A stretch of 64,000 nt of DNA from Fragum whitleyi (Eukaryota; Mollusca; Bivalvia; Cardiida; Cardiidae), in contig OX411543.1 of assembly GCA_948146395.1 (NCBI GenBank), forward strand, positions 22,945,026-23,009,025, read 5' to 3'. A program made the position numbers and the translations under genes. Below, piece by piece: positions 23,519 to 34,806 of the stretch (position 1 is the stretch's first letter; every line of letters begins with the position of its first letter). The notes beneath the pieces are model-generated. The model saw only the letters and a program-made list of their open reading frames with translations. It was not told the DNA's origin and searched no databases.

Positions 23519-24721
23519 GTATGCAGACGTTTCGTACCATAACCATTTCGTACCATAAAATATATTACCATTTCGTTTCATACGATGACCATTTCGTACC
23601 ATAGGCGAAGACGTTTCGTACCATATGTTAACCATTTCGTATCAAACATTGACAATTTTCGTACCAAAATGGAAATACTAACTAAATGATTTTGAAAATG
23701 TTTATTTCTTAAATAACTGTTGTTTTTTTATTATTTAAAATCGCACGAAAATGTTGTATTTGCATGTGCTTCAAGCCTATAAAGTTTATAGCCTTTTACT
23801 AATTAAAGAAGTAGGCCAAATTATGAATAGGTTGATTGGCTTGTATTTTGTTGTTTGCTACACGATCGGGTAATAACAAAACGACAATGAATTGTTTGGT
23901 GTTTGCTTTCAATTATTAATTGTCAACTGATTAACAATAAGCCTTGTAAGTTAATTGAATAAATAACGACATGCTTTTGCGACTTTATTTTTTGAGACTA
24001 TAAGAGAATGACAGATTTTTTATTGAATGTTCTATAGCAATTGTAGCACAGCGTCAAGTAGTTAATACATAATCCAAGAAACGAATATAAACTTGTTCAC
24101 TCGGCACTATCTATATATTAAGAAGATATATTTTTAGATTTGAAACTATACGGAAAACTTTATCAAGGCAATTTGATAAAGTATAACCAGTATGGTTTTG
24201 TTCTAGTTACGACGTTTTGTTTTGCTTCTTATTTAGTAATTTATTATTTTTCAGGTATAGATGCTTTCAAGTTTACGATATTCAGGCGACTTTTAAAATT
24301 TATCAACAAAGCTCCAACAATGAAAAACAATTAAAAAGAAATAAATAGAAAAAGATATCATCATCCACCCACTTTTTTGTGTAAATTTATTTGTTTTTGT
24401 ATATTCTATTTCTTAGAGTAATGTGTAACATGTATCTTTTTAAAAAATGATAAAATACCAACGGAATATTATCAAAATAAAGTTTGACTTCTTTTCTGTC
24501 ATCCCAAAACAACACATATGGTACGAATTCTGTATCAAAATGGTAAGATATTGATTATCCTGTGGTACGAAATGGTAATTTAATGGTACGAAACGACTTT
24601 TCCTATGGTACGAAACGTCTTCCTATGGTACGAAACGTCTTCGCCTATGGTACGAAACGTCTTCGCCTATGGTACGAAACGTCTGGTAAGAAATGGTTAT
24701 GGTACGAAACGTCCATAATTC
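23519..24721. mobile_element. Foldback element with repeat-built termini and 9 bp target duplication
   Basis: Flanked by a perfect 9 bp direct repeat GTTGGTCCG at 23510-23518 and 24722-24730. Each end is made of repeated words: GACGTTTCGTACCATA and ACCATTTCGTACCAT on the left, and their inverses (GGTACGAAACGTCTTCGCC in a run near 24590-24690) on the right. The roughly 850 bp middle is AT-rich with only a 64-residue chance frame. A 9 bp duplication with long, internally repetitive inverted ends fits Mutator-like or foldback elements. No transposase, so non-autonomous. Confidence 0.8.
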
Positions 24722-24997
24722 GTTGGTCCGATCCAGCAAACCAGAAGAATAAATTATTTTCCGTTCGACAGGACCTTTGCGATTGGTTACCTGGTTACAA
24801 GACAAGTCGTCGCTAAGAGATTTCTAAACATGTATTGATAAAGACAGACCACAACAGAATAAGATATTCCTTTTTGAGAAAGAAAAGTTCAGACATTTCA
24901 TACAAGGATTCGGAATTTAACCTTTATCAACATCTTTTCTACACATGTCATAACTTCACCATTTTGCAAATAAAGAGTCATTAAATCTAGTTATCCC

Positions 24998-25282
24998 TTT
25001 TTAGTTCGGCTGTTTTCGGAGAAAACCCTAGGTATTGCTAAAGCCTTCGTGTCGTCGTTGTCGTGAGAAAACCTTGACATTTTGTGATATCTCTGGTTTT
25101 ACTGAAAGCATTTACTTGAAACTTGGCACACATGTTCACCATCAAAAGAGCAACCTATACTATCAAGGGGGATAACTCTAGATGCATTTTGAACAAATTA
25201 TGCCCCTTTTTCGACTAACATTTTTTCCAACCATCCAGCACTCAACAACCGAGCGTAGGCACCCGTAGGCGGTGCTCTTGTT
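24998..25282 (+). mobile_element. Short HINE without tandem core
   Basis: Same ends as 21253-22402: TTTTTAGTTCGGCTGTTTTCG at the start (one base longer than the shared part), CAACCGAGCG before a GGCACCCGTAGGCGGTGC hairpin, and TCTTGTTTT at the end. The middle is a single non-repeated segment of about 200 bp. Confidence 0.7.
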
Positions 25283-25660
25283 TTAGATTGTAGATTTCAT
25301 AGACGAATTCGTCTAAAAATAATCAATAACGTTTCAAAATTCACTCATGTGTGTTTAAATGTACTGTTAATTGGAGATTACAGACTAACTTTAGATAGCA
25401 GTTAAAAAATCTTTTCGGAGGTTTAATGTTTATTAAAATGAGTGACAGATTTGATATCTAAAATTGTATTAAATATTGCTGCATATAATGTTATGCATAC
25501 ATCGAATATTATTAACGTTTCCCTGTAATATTTATTTTGCCGATTTACCGCTATGAACATAATAGAATCCTTAATAAATTCTATAGATTCTAAATGAATT
25601 TAATCTTGTCCTAATGAATAATTCATATTTGATCACGGAACCTGTGGCCAAGGTATAGGT

Positions 25661-25973
25661 ATATATAATACATATTTAGTGTTTTGTATGAAAAAATATC
25701 TAACGAGGTTGGGAGAATTGATTATTGTCGAGGCTCTGCCGAGACAATTATCAATTCTCACAACCGAGTTAGATATTTTTCATACAATACACTAAGTATG
25801 TATTATATTTATCTTATAACCTATATTTAACTTATTTTGTCGATGTTTCTAACTGAAATGCAAGTTTCTAAAAATAACTGCATTATATCATTGTTCTAAA
25901 AATAACTATGGGATATCATAAAAAGATCATACAATATGTTATCATACGGGTATGGGTATAGTTATAAGATAAA
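25661..25973 (-). mobile_element. Hairpin element, copy A
   Basis: A very strong inverted repeat (about 25664-25810, arms of about 66 bp around GGCTCTGCC) is joined to a segment of about 165 bp bounded by TTTATCTTATAAC and its inverse GTTATAAGATAAA. The same two-part arrangement occurs at 46564-46881 and 51384-51705, so it is one repeat family. No coding capacity; superfamily unknown. Confidence 0.7.
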
Positions 25974-26139
25974 TTCCATTTCATAATTAAAGTGTATGAG
26001 ATGTAACTGCAGTCCTTTCGTAACTTATTGCTTTAACATTTAGACCCATTAAAAGTGATGATAATTATTTCTTAAGTAATATACCGAATAACATGTCATG
26101 TTGATCGATGTTGAATGTCGATTAAGTAATGTATCTTAC

Positions 26140-26345
26140 TGTAAATATACGAGTATATATCAATCGACGTCATCGGCATTTCTTGTTGGTTGATTATCGA
26201 CTGGGAAAGACGCACTTTGATACGAAGTTCGACCAACAGCGCCACTGGCGTATTAAATTAAAACAACGCACGCGTCGCTTTGCAGGGGTATGACATTTTA
26301 AGCAGTGGCTGATTTATTGTACTGAAATACTCTCTGCGTGGTTGT
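26140..26345. repeat. Unclassified dispersed repeat, copy 1
   Basis: Shares GGGAAAGACGCACTT, AACAACGCAC, a TTCGCAA/TTTGCAG block and AGCAGTGGC with 38210-38400 and 47820-47998. A GGTTCGATCC-like B box in the 38 kb copy hints at a decayed tRNA-derived SINE. Confidence 0.45.
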
Positions 26346-26589
26346 TGTTTCTTAAAAATACACAAAAATATGGTAAAAAGGGTACTTAGTTCAACTTTAG
26401 GTGACATCAACGGCCAGGGATAGACCCTGTGAATTCATTTGAATACCTGTGGTGCAGTTAATAACACCGTGTAAAAGACTGAAGACCATATGCGAATTTA
26501 AACATTTCAATTAAAAGGGCCAACTCCATTCAATAACAGTTAACTGAAGTCACCGACTAACCATGGAAAGCTAGTTTCGAATCTAGATA

Positions 26590-26812
26590 TAATGACAGCG
26601 TGGCCCTATCTCATTCCAGGTCTTATTCTGCACATAGAGAGGCAATGCTTTCCAGCCAATGCTACCCATTTTAACAGCTGGGTGACTAGTGCTCTGTCTG
26701 TAAAGAGTCCTGCCAAAGTACATTACCCGCCTCTGGTTGGACTCGAACCCGCAACAACCGGGTTACGAGTCGAGCACGCTGATAACTCGACCAACGAGCC
26801 AGACAGCAGCTT
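26590..26812 (-). mobile_element. tRNA-headed SINE, minus strand
   Basis: The minus strand shows a tRNA-like head from 26812 to about 26735 with A-box-like TGGCTCGTTGGTCGAG, a CTCGTAA anticodon-like loop and B box GGGTTCGAGTCC. The T-stem pairing is imperfect, so it is not a functional tRNA. A body of about 150 bp follows. It abuts a plus-strand SINE fragment. Confidence 0.6.
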
Positions 26813-26935
26813 GAGGCTAGAAAGGATGTTATGGTAGAACTGGTGAGACAAATACCCGGAATCCATTGTGAGGTCCACCAGCCCGCCATAAAACTGAAAT
26901 ATTGTTGAAAGCGGCGTGGAACAATCATTAATGGT
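26813..26935 (+). repeat. SINE body and tail fragment (AGCAGCTTG family)
   Basis: Runs from AGCAGCTTGAGGCTAG through GAATCCATTGTGAGGT to the tail ATTGTTGAAAGCGGCGT. It gives the uninterrupted form of the sequence that is split by an insertion at 50164-50960. Confidence 0.6.
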
Positions 26936-26939
26936 TTGA

Positions 26940-29050
26940 TATGCTCGTATGTTTTAGTTCCCCTTGTGTTTGATGGCCATAAATTAAATGATAGATATAG
27001 TTATTTTTCCAATGATTTGTATAATCTGGGCCTGATGATAAAATTATTAAAATGCTGAGAATTTTGTCGAACCTTGACATGAGGCATTATTTTATTTCTG
27101 AAAGCAATATTTACTGTATGAATTTAAAGGATAAAAGTGAAATAACAACTTCTCTTATTAAATGTTTCTTTAATGTCCATTCATTAATTTGAAATCTTTA
27201 TCGGAGAAAGTTTCAGTTGCGCCCGAAAAGAGGTAAAAGTCCCAACCCCTGATACAGTTATGACAACAGAAATGTTCAAAGTAGCCATTTTGGTAAGAAA
27301 ATGAAATAAAGTTACATAACACATCAAAAAATATATTTCGTAGTAATGCGCAACATCGATATATTTACTCGATCTGGTAATGGCTATTTATGGCTTACAG
27401 GTACATAGGTAGAATAAGAAAGTTGGGCCATTATACGAAATAAAAATAACTATTGTAGACAACATGGCAGACAAATAAGAATTTTACAACGCGTTTGGTG
27501 CACAATGGATTCTCTTTTGGCAACATTGAACTGTGAATAGGAATTTACAGAGTTTTTCCAATGTCTTTATTTATACCAAATGTGTCCCTTTCCATCCTCT
27601 TTTCATCAGACTGATTGTATCTGTCATAACATATGAATTATTTTTCTTAGTTTGAGATGGCAGCCAGGAATGTGGACGACAGCATTCTTAACCCTACCAT
27701 AACGTCGATTTTTTTTTTTTTGAATTTCAACTTGTTTCGCACTTAGACTTTGTAATTTGATATGAAATCATTCCCAAAATACACAATGTTAACGGCCTTA
27801 TTCTAGGAAGTCCATTGAACAAATAAATATCAGTCTTTGACATTCCTTTATGTGTATTGTGACCCTTACAAGTCCACAGACTAAAAGAAAAAAAAATATT
27901 GTTCTTAAAACCGTCTGCCATCTCGCAATTAGGATTATATGATTTTCAAATTGACCATGATAATAAGGATGGCGTATAGAACGCAATAACATATGCTTGA
28001 TACAAAAGTGGAAGGATGTATGTAATTTAGCATTTCTTACACATTATGATATTTTGGCCGCCATGTTGTAATTCGCCCTACATGGTAATTCGAGCCACAG
28101 GTAACGCTTATTAACGTCCTATATCTGCTTAACATAGGTCAAATCAATAATTCAAAAACTAAATTCGCGAGATCTTTTCGAGGAGTGTATGATGCCCCCT
28201 CATGGTCCAATGATTATACATATGTATTTTAATGCAACGCAGAATTCGAATTTTAAAATGGCTATTACTTCGCAAAGAGTATATTGTAAGGAAAACAGGA
28301 AGAACCCAAAATTTCGAATGTTGACATCTTTTTTCTTTCCTAGTAACGTCATATATATTTTATTCTATTGCAATCCTGGGTGCGATTCCATGTTTACAAA
28401 TATTAATAACATGTGTTTGTTACCAATTAGAAATTAATGTTTGTCTGAGCTTGGCAGACAGCTTAATGACCAAAGGAATGCAAGGTAAGGGAAAGCATCA
28501 AAATCAATTGCGTTTGTTTGTTTGAATTTGGTTTACCGCCACTTTGGTAGTATTTCAGTAAAACTGTGTTGGCAATGGCAAGAGCAGTTGTGGACACATG
28601 ATCGAAAAAAGTAAATCAAATCGAGATTACTTTACCTGTTTTGCAAAAGGGGAATAACTTTAGCTTTGAACAGTGTTTAAAATTATTCTGAGGGTAAAGT
28701 TTGTCGCAAAATGGCTTTTAACCTTGTTAACTGATCAGGCATTCAATTTGGATTCCATCTTTGTTACAATTCTTACTCAGATTTCATTTCAGGTATTTTT
28801 ATAACACCCCCAACTTTATTTGGTGTGTGTGTGTGGGGGGGGGGGTATATAGGAGTCAGCTTGTCGGCTGGACCGTCCGTATGTAGCCTTATTAATGATC
28901 AATTTGTGTTTTTTACGATAGTACTGGCTGCCATCTCCACTTTTTAGAATTGCTCACAATGATTACTAGATGTCATTAGTCAGAAACTTGATGTGCAATA
29001 TCTTAGATATAAGAATCAACTAAGTAAACAAAAATATACTACTTGGTACA
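26940..29050. other. No gene; GT and G runs at 28822-28847
   Basis: Non-coding. The ORF at 28189-28437 has no recognisable motif. A T run lies at 27711-27721. Confidence 0.5.
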
Positions 29051-29058
29051 GTTTGATA

Positions 29059-29487
29059 CAGTGAACAACATCGTGAAATTGACAAGGTGAATAATTTTGG
29101 AATGGTTAATGAATGAAATTGAATAAGTGTGTGGAGTGAGTTTTGAGTGAATTTAATTGGAGGTAATTCAGTATTGCAAATTTTGTTCAGGATGAACAAA
29201 ATTAGAAATATTGATAACCTCCCTTTAATAAAATATGCATACACGTTCTAGCTCCCTATTACTCAAGAACCTATCATACGCTTACAACTTCAATTAGTTA
29301 AGTGAAATCCAGATTTTTCTCCAGCTATTTTTATTTGAACGAAGTTGTTGTAATATGTTTTTCAGTGAGTTTGGAGTGTTTTTGAATGGTTTGAGTGAGT
29401 ATCTGAAATGAATGAATGGAGCGCTGAGTGAGCGATTTAGAATGGTTGTGATTGAGTTAAATGACAATTTTACGATGTAATTAACTG
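29059..29487 (+). mobile_element. 437 bp-family MITE, complete copy
   Basis: TA at 29057-29058 and 29488-29489. CAGTGAACAACATCG start, GATGTAATTAACTG end, 429 bp. The central palindrome is partly decayed (AATTCAGTATTGC against AGAAATATTGATAAC). Confidence 0.85.
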
Positions 29488-29489
29488 TA

Positions 29490-30174
29490 TCTGGCGAATT
29501 AGGTAGAATATGACCAGCTTTAAGGTCAAAATTTTGCACAACGGTCATTCTAAATGTTACAATTCTTATTTATACGTCAATCTAAAAGTTAGAGGTGACT
29601 GAAAAATCATTGAACTGTTTCGCCGTAACACAGTCTATACCTACGAAGGAAAGCTACGGATAATAGTTGGACTAGTTCTTTCGAAAAGATCTTAACATTG
29701 AACTATAAGCTTGAAACCGTTGCATTCAAATGAATGCAGGATAGCGAAATTACATGACTGATGACGTAGACTATGATGTAGGTTGTGACCCTTGTAATGT
29801 AGCGTGAACACATAAAAGAAACTTTGAAATTGTAAAACATTAATGATCAGCTTTAGCTAGAAAATCGTTTGGGCGCGAGTCATATTAAAAATGTAATGTA
29901 CGATAATTGATACGATTAATGAATACATTCTACGTTTTCAAGACTATTCATTTAAGCCAATGTCAAGCAAGCTTCGAATCTTTATCGCAATGCTTCGTTG
30001 ATGTAAAGAAATTAACTTTCCCCTTGCTTTCTAAAGCGAACAGCAAATAACTCTTTCAATGGTGCAATTGAACTCATGATAACTCGACCTGAGCCTGTGC
30101 GTGACATTTCCAACAAGTTTAAATGTGCGTGAGGTGCAAACATTGAGCAGCGTAGACAGCATCCACCAGTAAAT
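29490..30174. other. No gene; cut GAGCC-type element end at 30091
   Basis: Mostly unrecognised. From 30091 the sequence GAGCCTGTGCGTGACATTT matches the left end of the element at 18879 and is interrupted by the LTR retrotransposon at 30175. AAAT at 30171-30174 is the target duplication of that retrotransposon. Confidence 0.5.
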
Positions 30175-30723
30175 TGTTACGTGCCAATGTAACACGAACA
30201 AAGAAGCCAGCAACAAACTTTACAATTAACAATATTTATTGACAATAATACCAGAATTATTGACAATATGAAATTAATACAAAAACAATTTACAATACCT
30301 TGAATGTTTAATCCTAAAGTTTTAATTTTAGATCCAATTTATTTAAGTTCCTGGTCCACAAATAATAAGTCCAGTAATATCTGAATTTAAAATTAAACAC
30401 GCTTTCAAACACACTTTTAAGATAACAAGAAATCCCCTTTTAGTTTAACACAGTACTACTAAATGAAACCATAAGTCTAAATCAAGTGAACCAAGAATGC
30501 TGTAGGAACCCCTTTATATAATACTATAGAACAATCTGGAATAGTATAGAACATAAGAATAATCTAGAGTCTGAATCACTTTCTAAAAGGCCTTTCTAGA
30601 AAGATCTAAAATCTTCTACATATATTACCTTAAAGTGTCAAGAGATATTGGAAAATCCCCAGACTAATTCTAAAAATAGACATGGTAAATACCATTAGGT
30701 TTATTTATAGTTTATATATAACA
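30175..30723 (-). repeat. 3' LTR
   Basis: 549 bp, TGTTA...TAACA termini. Two differences from the 5' LTR seen by eye. The polypurine tract abuts it at 30724. Confidence 0.95.
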
Positions 30724-30734
30724 CTTTCCCCCTT
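30724..30734 (-). promoter_or_regulatory. Polypurine tract
   Basis: AAGGGGGAAAG on the minus strand, directly upstream of the 3' LTR. It serves as the plus-strand DNA primer during reverse transcription. Confidence 0.85.
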
Positions 30735-30997
30735 GAAAGAAAAAAGAAAGGTTTATGAAATAAATCTTTCTTTTTGTATTATCTTTAGCATAAACAATGA
30801 TAATATACTTTACACAATTGATAATATCATGATTCGTTGAAACATTTCAGCACATCTAGCATGAAAATACAAACAATTTTCATCAAAAGAATTGAAAAAG
30901 AGTTATATATGCAAACAAACATACATATATACAAAAAATATAGTGAAATGTAACTGTTAAATTCAATGTTTTATTAAAGATAATACAATTCAAAATT

Positions 30998-33160
30998 TTA
31001 GACTCTTGACAGAGCATCTGGTATAATGTTGTCTTTTCCTTTAATGTGTCTTACATCAAGATCAAATTCTTGAAGTGACAAACTCCACCTCAATAATCTT
31101 TGGTTCTTACTCTTAAGTTTGTGAAGAAAACTTAAGGGATTGTGGTCACTGAATACAACTATAGGAGAAGTTGCAGATGTTAAATAAACTTCAAAATGTT
31201 GGATTGCCAAAATCAGAGCAAGACATTCCTTTTCAATGGTGGAGTAGTTTTTCTGATGTTTGTTTAATTTTTTAGAATAATAACAAACTGGATGATCTAT
31301 ACCATCATCGTCTTCTTGCAAAAGAACAGCACCAATACCAACATCACTTGCATCAACAGCTAATTTGAAATATTTGTCAAAATCAGGTGCTGAAAGAACT
31401 GGTGTGCTCTTGAATATGGCTTTTAAGCGATCAAAGGCAACTTGACAGTTATCATTCCATTTGAACTTAACGTTTTTCTTTAATAAGTTTGTTAAAGGTT
31501 CAGCTATTATAGAAAAATTCTTACAAAACTTTCTATAGTAGCCAGCCATACCAAGAAATCGCATCAGTTGCTTTTTAGTAGCAGGCACAGGAAACTCAGA
31601 GATAGCATTGACCTTAGATTCTAAAGGTTTAACTTGACCCTGTCCCACAAGATGTCCTAAGAAAGTAACAGTAGCATGACAAAATTCTGTTTTTCCAAGA
31701 TCAATAGTCAATTTTGCATCACTGAGACGGTCTAAGAATTGTTTGATTCTTTGAAGGTGGTCACTCCATGTATCTGTATAGATGATGACATCATCAATGT
31801 ATGCGTCACAGCCATCTAAGCCAGCTATAACCATATTAACAAGCCGCTGAAACGTCGCAGGAGAATTTTTCATCCCAAACGGCATAACTTTGTACTGGTA
31901 CAGACCAGTTGGAGTAGCAAATGCTGATACTTCTTTAGCCCTATCAGTGAGCGGAACTTGCCAGAATCCTTTGGGAAGGTCAAATTTGGTGACATATGTA
32001 GAATTACCGACTTTGTCAATACAGTCATCAATTCTTGGTATAGGAAAAGAGTCAGTTTTTGTCACAGAGTTCACTTTTCGATAGTCAGTACACATTCTGT
32101 ATGTTCCATTTGGCTTTGGAACTAATATACATGGTGAACTGTAATTACTTTGGCTGGGTTCAATAAAATCATTCTCCAATAAGTAATTCACTTCATCTTG
32201 AAGGGCTTTTTGTTTCACTGGATTCATTCTATAAGGATGTTGTTTTATTGGTTGAGAATCTTCCACAATGACATCATGATATATTTTATCAGTTCTTGTT
32301 GGGATGTCAGGAAACAAGTGTTCATATTCATTAATCAACTGTTTCAGCTCTTCTCGTTGAGATGGCTCCAAATGTGAAAGTTTGTCGTCAAGAATCTTTA
32401 GTATTTCAGAGTTCTCAAGTTTAGGTGGACCAGGAACAGATTTTTCACTAAAGTCTGAACTAACTTCTGATTCAATTACATTTGATTCTTGTGGGACAGT
32501 GTTTACAACTGTAACCGGTTTTGAAATAGAGCTATCTCTGTCAAAATACTTTTTTAACATATTCACATGACACATTTGTTTATTTTTACGCCTTCCAGGA
32601 GTATTGATAATATAATTCAAATCACTTGTTTTCTTATCAATAGTATACGGGCCATAATATCTTGCCTGTAAGGGTCGGCCAGGTATTGGCAAAAGAGCAA
32701 GGACTTTATCACCTGGTTCGAATTTCCTATCAACACTATGCTTGTCATATCTTGCCTTCATTTTGCTCTGAGATGATTTAAGATTTGACCTAGCAACCTC
32801 ACATGCCCTAGACAGTTTATTTCTGAAGTCAGAAACATACTGTAACAAGTTCAAGGGTGTTTCATCATCAGCAAGAAATTTCTCTTTTAAGAGTGTTAAT
32901 GGCCTACGAACAGAATGACCAAAAACTAACTCAAAGGGGCTAAAGCCAAGAGATTCTTGAACAGATTCTCTGACTGCAAATAATAGCAAATGAATACCTT
33001 CATCCCAATTTTTATCAGTATCAAAACAATATGACCTTATCATATTCTTTAGGGTCTGATGAAATCTTTCTAAAGCACCTTGACTTTCAGGGTGATAAGC
33101 AGATGACCGATATTGCTTGATACCTAATTCATGCATAACCTGTTGGAATATGCCTGACAT
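30998..33160 (-). CDS. pol: Pol C-terminal part: integrase end, GPY/F module, reverse transcriptase, RNase H
   Basis: 720 codons from an internal Met. The true frame continues upstream past an in-frame stop at 33260, so this Met is not the real start. Residues 17-33 hold the end of the integrase core (YHPESQGALERF, with the catalytic Glu at 31). About 148-205 is a GPY/F-like module (ARYYGPYTI). About 320-490 is reverse transcriptase, with CTDYRKVN, FDLPKGFWQVPL, MPFGMKNSPATFQ and catalytic YIDD at 454-457. RNase H follows with VDASDVGIGAVL, TIEKECLAL and FSDHNPL. It ends DALSRV and then stop. No integrase follows RNase H, which fixes the unusual order. Family knowledge: this protein copies element RNA and inserts the DNA. 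No break lies inside this frame. Confidence 0.95.
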   Translation of the reverse strand: MSGIFQQVMHELGIKQYRSSAYHPESQGALERFHQTLKNMIRSYCFDTDKNWDEGIHLLLFAVRESVQESLGFSPFELVFGHSVRRPLTLLKEKFLADDETPLNLLQYVSDFRNKLSRACEVARSNLKSSQSKMKARYDKHSVDRKFEPGDKVLALLPIPGRPLQARYYGPYTIDKKTSDLNYIINTPGRRKNKQMCHVNMLKKYFDRDSSISKPVTVVNTVPQESNVIESEVSSDFSEKSVPGPPKLENSEILKILDDKLSHLEPSQREELKQLINEYEHLFPDIPTRTDKIYHDVIVEDSQPIKQHPYRMNPVKQKALQDEVNYLLENDFIEPSQSNYSSPCILVPKPNGTYRMCTDYRKVNSVTKTDSFPIPRIDDCIDKVGNSTYVTKFDLPKGFWQVPLTDRAKEVSAFATPTGLYQYKVMPFGMKNSPATFQRLVNMVIAGLDGCDAYIDDVIIYTDTWSDHLQRIKQFLDRLSDAKLTIDLGKTEFCHATVTFLGHLVGQGQVKPLESKVNAISEFPVPATKKQLMRFLGMAGYYRKFCKNFSIIAEPLTNLLKKNVKFKWNDNCQVAFDRLKAIFKSTPVLSAPDFDKYFKLAVDASDVGIGAVLLQEDDDGIDHPVCYYSKKLNKHQKNYSTIEKECLALILAIQHFEVYLTSATSPIVVFSDHNPLSFLHKLKSKNQRLLRWSLSLQEFDLDVRHIKGKDNIIPDALSRV

Positions 33161-33259
33161 GAAGTTTGATCCTTGATCAGACTGAACTGATTTTGGAAGG
33201 CCAACAAAAGTAAAGAACTTGACAAGAGCCTTAATAATTGACTTTGCCTTAATGTTTCT

Positions 33260-33718
33260 TTAAGGAATTGCTTCTGGGAAGCGGGTAGAAGCACACATAA
33301 TTGTCAACAAATATTCAGAACCTGACTTGGTTTTTGGTAAAGGACCAACGCAGTCTATTATTATTCGACTGAAAGGTTCATCAAAAGCTGGAATGGGTTG
33401 TAACCTTGCTTTTGGAATAACTTGGTTAGGTTTCCCTACCATTTGACAAGTGTGGCAACTTTTACAATATTTGGAAACGTCCGATTTAAGTCCAGGCCAA
33501 AAGAAATGAGTCATAATCTTGTGATAAGTCTTGTTTACACCTAAATGACCAGACATTGGACTTTCATGGGCTATACTAAGTATTTCACGGCGATATGACT
33601 TTGGAACAACAATTTGGTGATGAACAGCCCAATCATCATCAGCTGGGACATCAAATGGTCGCCATTTTCTCATCAGAATACCATTCTTTTTATAGTAACA
33701 AACAGGATTCTGAGACAT
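33260..33718 (-). CDS. pol: Pol: integrase N-terminal part, ends at premature stop
   Basis: Carries the integrase zinc domain: His pair in AHESPMSGHLG and Cys pair in CKSCHTCQ. The start of the catalytic core follows with the first Asp in RIIIDCVGPLP. It stops at TAA 33260-33262. The sequence between that stop and 33160 stays in the same frame and contains the second catalytic Asp region (near 33180), and 33718 and 33160 share a frame. The lesion is therefore a single nonsense codon splitting one integrase. The listed Met at 33718 is internal. The frame extends upstream to about 33890, where it meets the protease frame through a frameshift. Confidence 0.9.
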   Translation of the reverse strand: MSQNPVCYYKKNGILMRKWRPFDVPADDDWAVHHQIVVPKSYRREILSIAHESPMSGHLGVNKTYHKIMTHFFWPGLKSDVSKYCKSCHTCQMVGKPNQVIPKARLQPIPAFDEPFSRIIIDCVGPLPKTKSGSEYLLTIMCASTRFPEAIP

Positions 33719-33783
33719 TTCTTTTTCGGGTAATGCCCTATTAATTAACTTTGAAATCTCAGGATCATTTTGCTGTTCCTGGA

Positions 33784-34392
33784 CTAACTGTGACTTTGAA
33801 TGCGTTTCATGACCTTGGTCATTTGACCTTGGAGATGACTGACAAAATTTTGACGAGTCTGTCTGAGTATCAGGCAGACTAAGATTAAAAGACTTTTAAT
33901 CTCGTCATTGAAATATTGACCAACAAAAGTATCAGTTAAGTCAATATCATTTGAATTTTTCAAGGAAGCTTTTTTAGCCATACCCCGAGTTACTGCACAT
34001 GAAGGGTACAAAACAGGTATTTCCTGCAAAATAGGATCATCTGTTTGACCTACATTAGGTGTGTCAGTTACAAGAGGATTAACAACAACCTTATCTCCAG
34101 CTAAGTCATTGCCTAGCAATAAATGTACACCTTTAAATGGTAAAGAATGTTTAACACTAACAACCACAGAACCAGTAACCAAATCTGAGGACAAATTAAC
34201 CTTATGAAGAGGAACATTAATAACACCACACTCTACACCCTGAATAAGGACACTAGTACCAGACGAAGTCTTCTCAGAAAAAGGCAGAACATCTGCTAAA
34301 ATAAGAGATTGAGAAGCTCCCGTGTCTCTTAAAATTTTAATAGGGGTAGGTGGGCACATATCACCTGAAAGTGATACAAAACCATTTAACAT
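33784..34392 (-). CDS. pol: Retropepsin-like protease region
   Basis: Aspartic protease that matures Gag-Pol. DTGA is at residues 23-26 (KILRDTGASQ), and a flap and second-half motif HLLLGNDLAGD lies near residue 90. It lies in the same frame as the preceding nucleocapsid frame, separated only by TAA at 34399-34401 and six bases. The last part after about residue 165 reads into a shifted frame: the integrase-side frame is coherent from about 33900 downward. An indel near 33885-33905, in a T/A-rich spot, is therefore likely. C-terminal residues after that point are probably not native. Confidence 0.88.
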   Translation of the reverse strand: MLNGFVSLSGDMCPPTPIKILRDTGASQSLILADVLPFSEKTSSGTSVLIQGVECGVINVPLHKVNLSSDLVTGSVVVSVKHSLPFKGVHLLLGNDLAGDKVVVNPLVTDTPNVGQTDDPILQEIPVLYPSCAVTRGMAKKASLKNSNDIDLTDTFVGQYFNDEIKSLLILVCLILRQTRQNFVSHLQGQMTKVMKRIQSHS

Positions 34393-34398
34393 GAACGG

Positions 34399-34806
34399 TT
34401 AAAAAATCTCCATACATGAATCAGAATTTGGTTCTGCCTTAACAATTGAATTTAACTCAAAAGAAGGCTGTGATTTAGGCTGAAGGCTGGTGAGCCCTGT
34501 AGGTTTGGCTGCACTCAGTTCCTTCTTCCTTTTTAATCTAAAACATTCCGAAATAAGGTGACCTGGTTTTTTACAATAAGTACAATGTACTGGAGATAAG
34601 GGATTTTGAACATTGGTTTCACCAGTAGACTTTGGTTTAGGTGAATTCGATTGACTAGACATGCTAGATGAATCACCAGACATAGTTTTATTTTGGGGAC
34701 GTGAGGAAGCAGGTTTTGCTTTATTAACGAAAGATTTTTTGTGTGTAAGGTAGTAATTATCAGCTAAACGAGCTGCTTCATGTATAGTTTCAACATTTTT
34801 TTTCAT
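34399..34806 (-). CDS. gag: Gag C-terminal part: nucleocapsid with CCHC zinc knuckle
   Basis: 135 codons in a frame shifted relative to the capsid frame. One classic zinc knuckle CTYCKKPGHLISEC (CX2CX4HX4C) near residue 75 sits in a basic and Ser/Pro-rich context. The junction with the capsid frame is a run of eight A on the coding strand (34796-34803), where an indel or ribosomal slippage could change frame. It ends at TAA 34399-34401. The protease frame continues in phase after that stop. Confidence 0.9.
   Translation of the reverse strand: MKKNVETIHEAARLADNYYLTHKKSFVNKAKPASSRPQNKTMSGDSSSMSSQSNSPKPKSTGETNVQNPLSPVHCTYCKKPGHLISECFRLKRKKELSAAKPTGLTSLQPKSQPSFELNSIVKAEPNSDSCMEIF

Noticed and set aside
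26735..26812. Possible tRNA gene on the minus strand with a CGT anticodon-like loop
   Set aside because: The T-stem does not pair well and a SINE body follows directly. A tRNA-derived SINE head explains it better.
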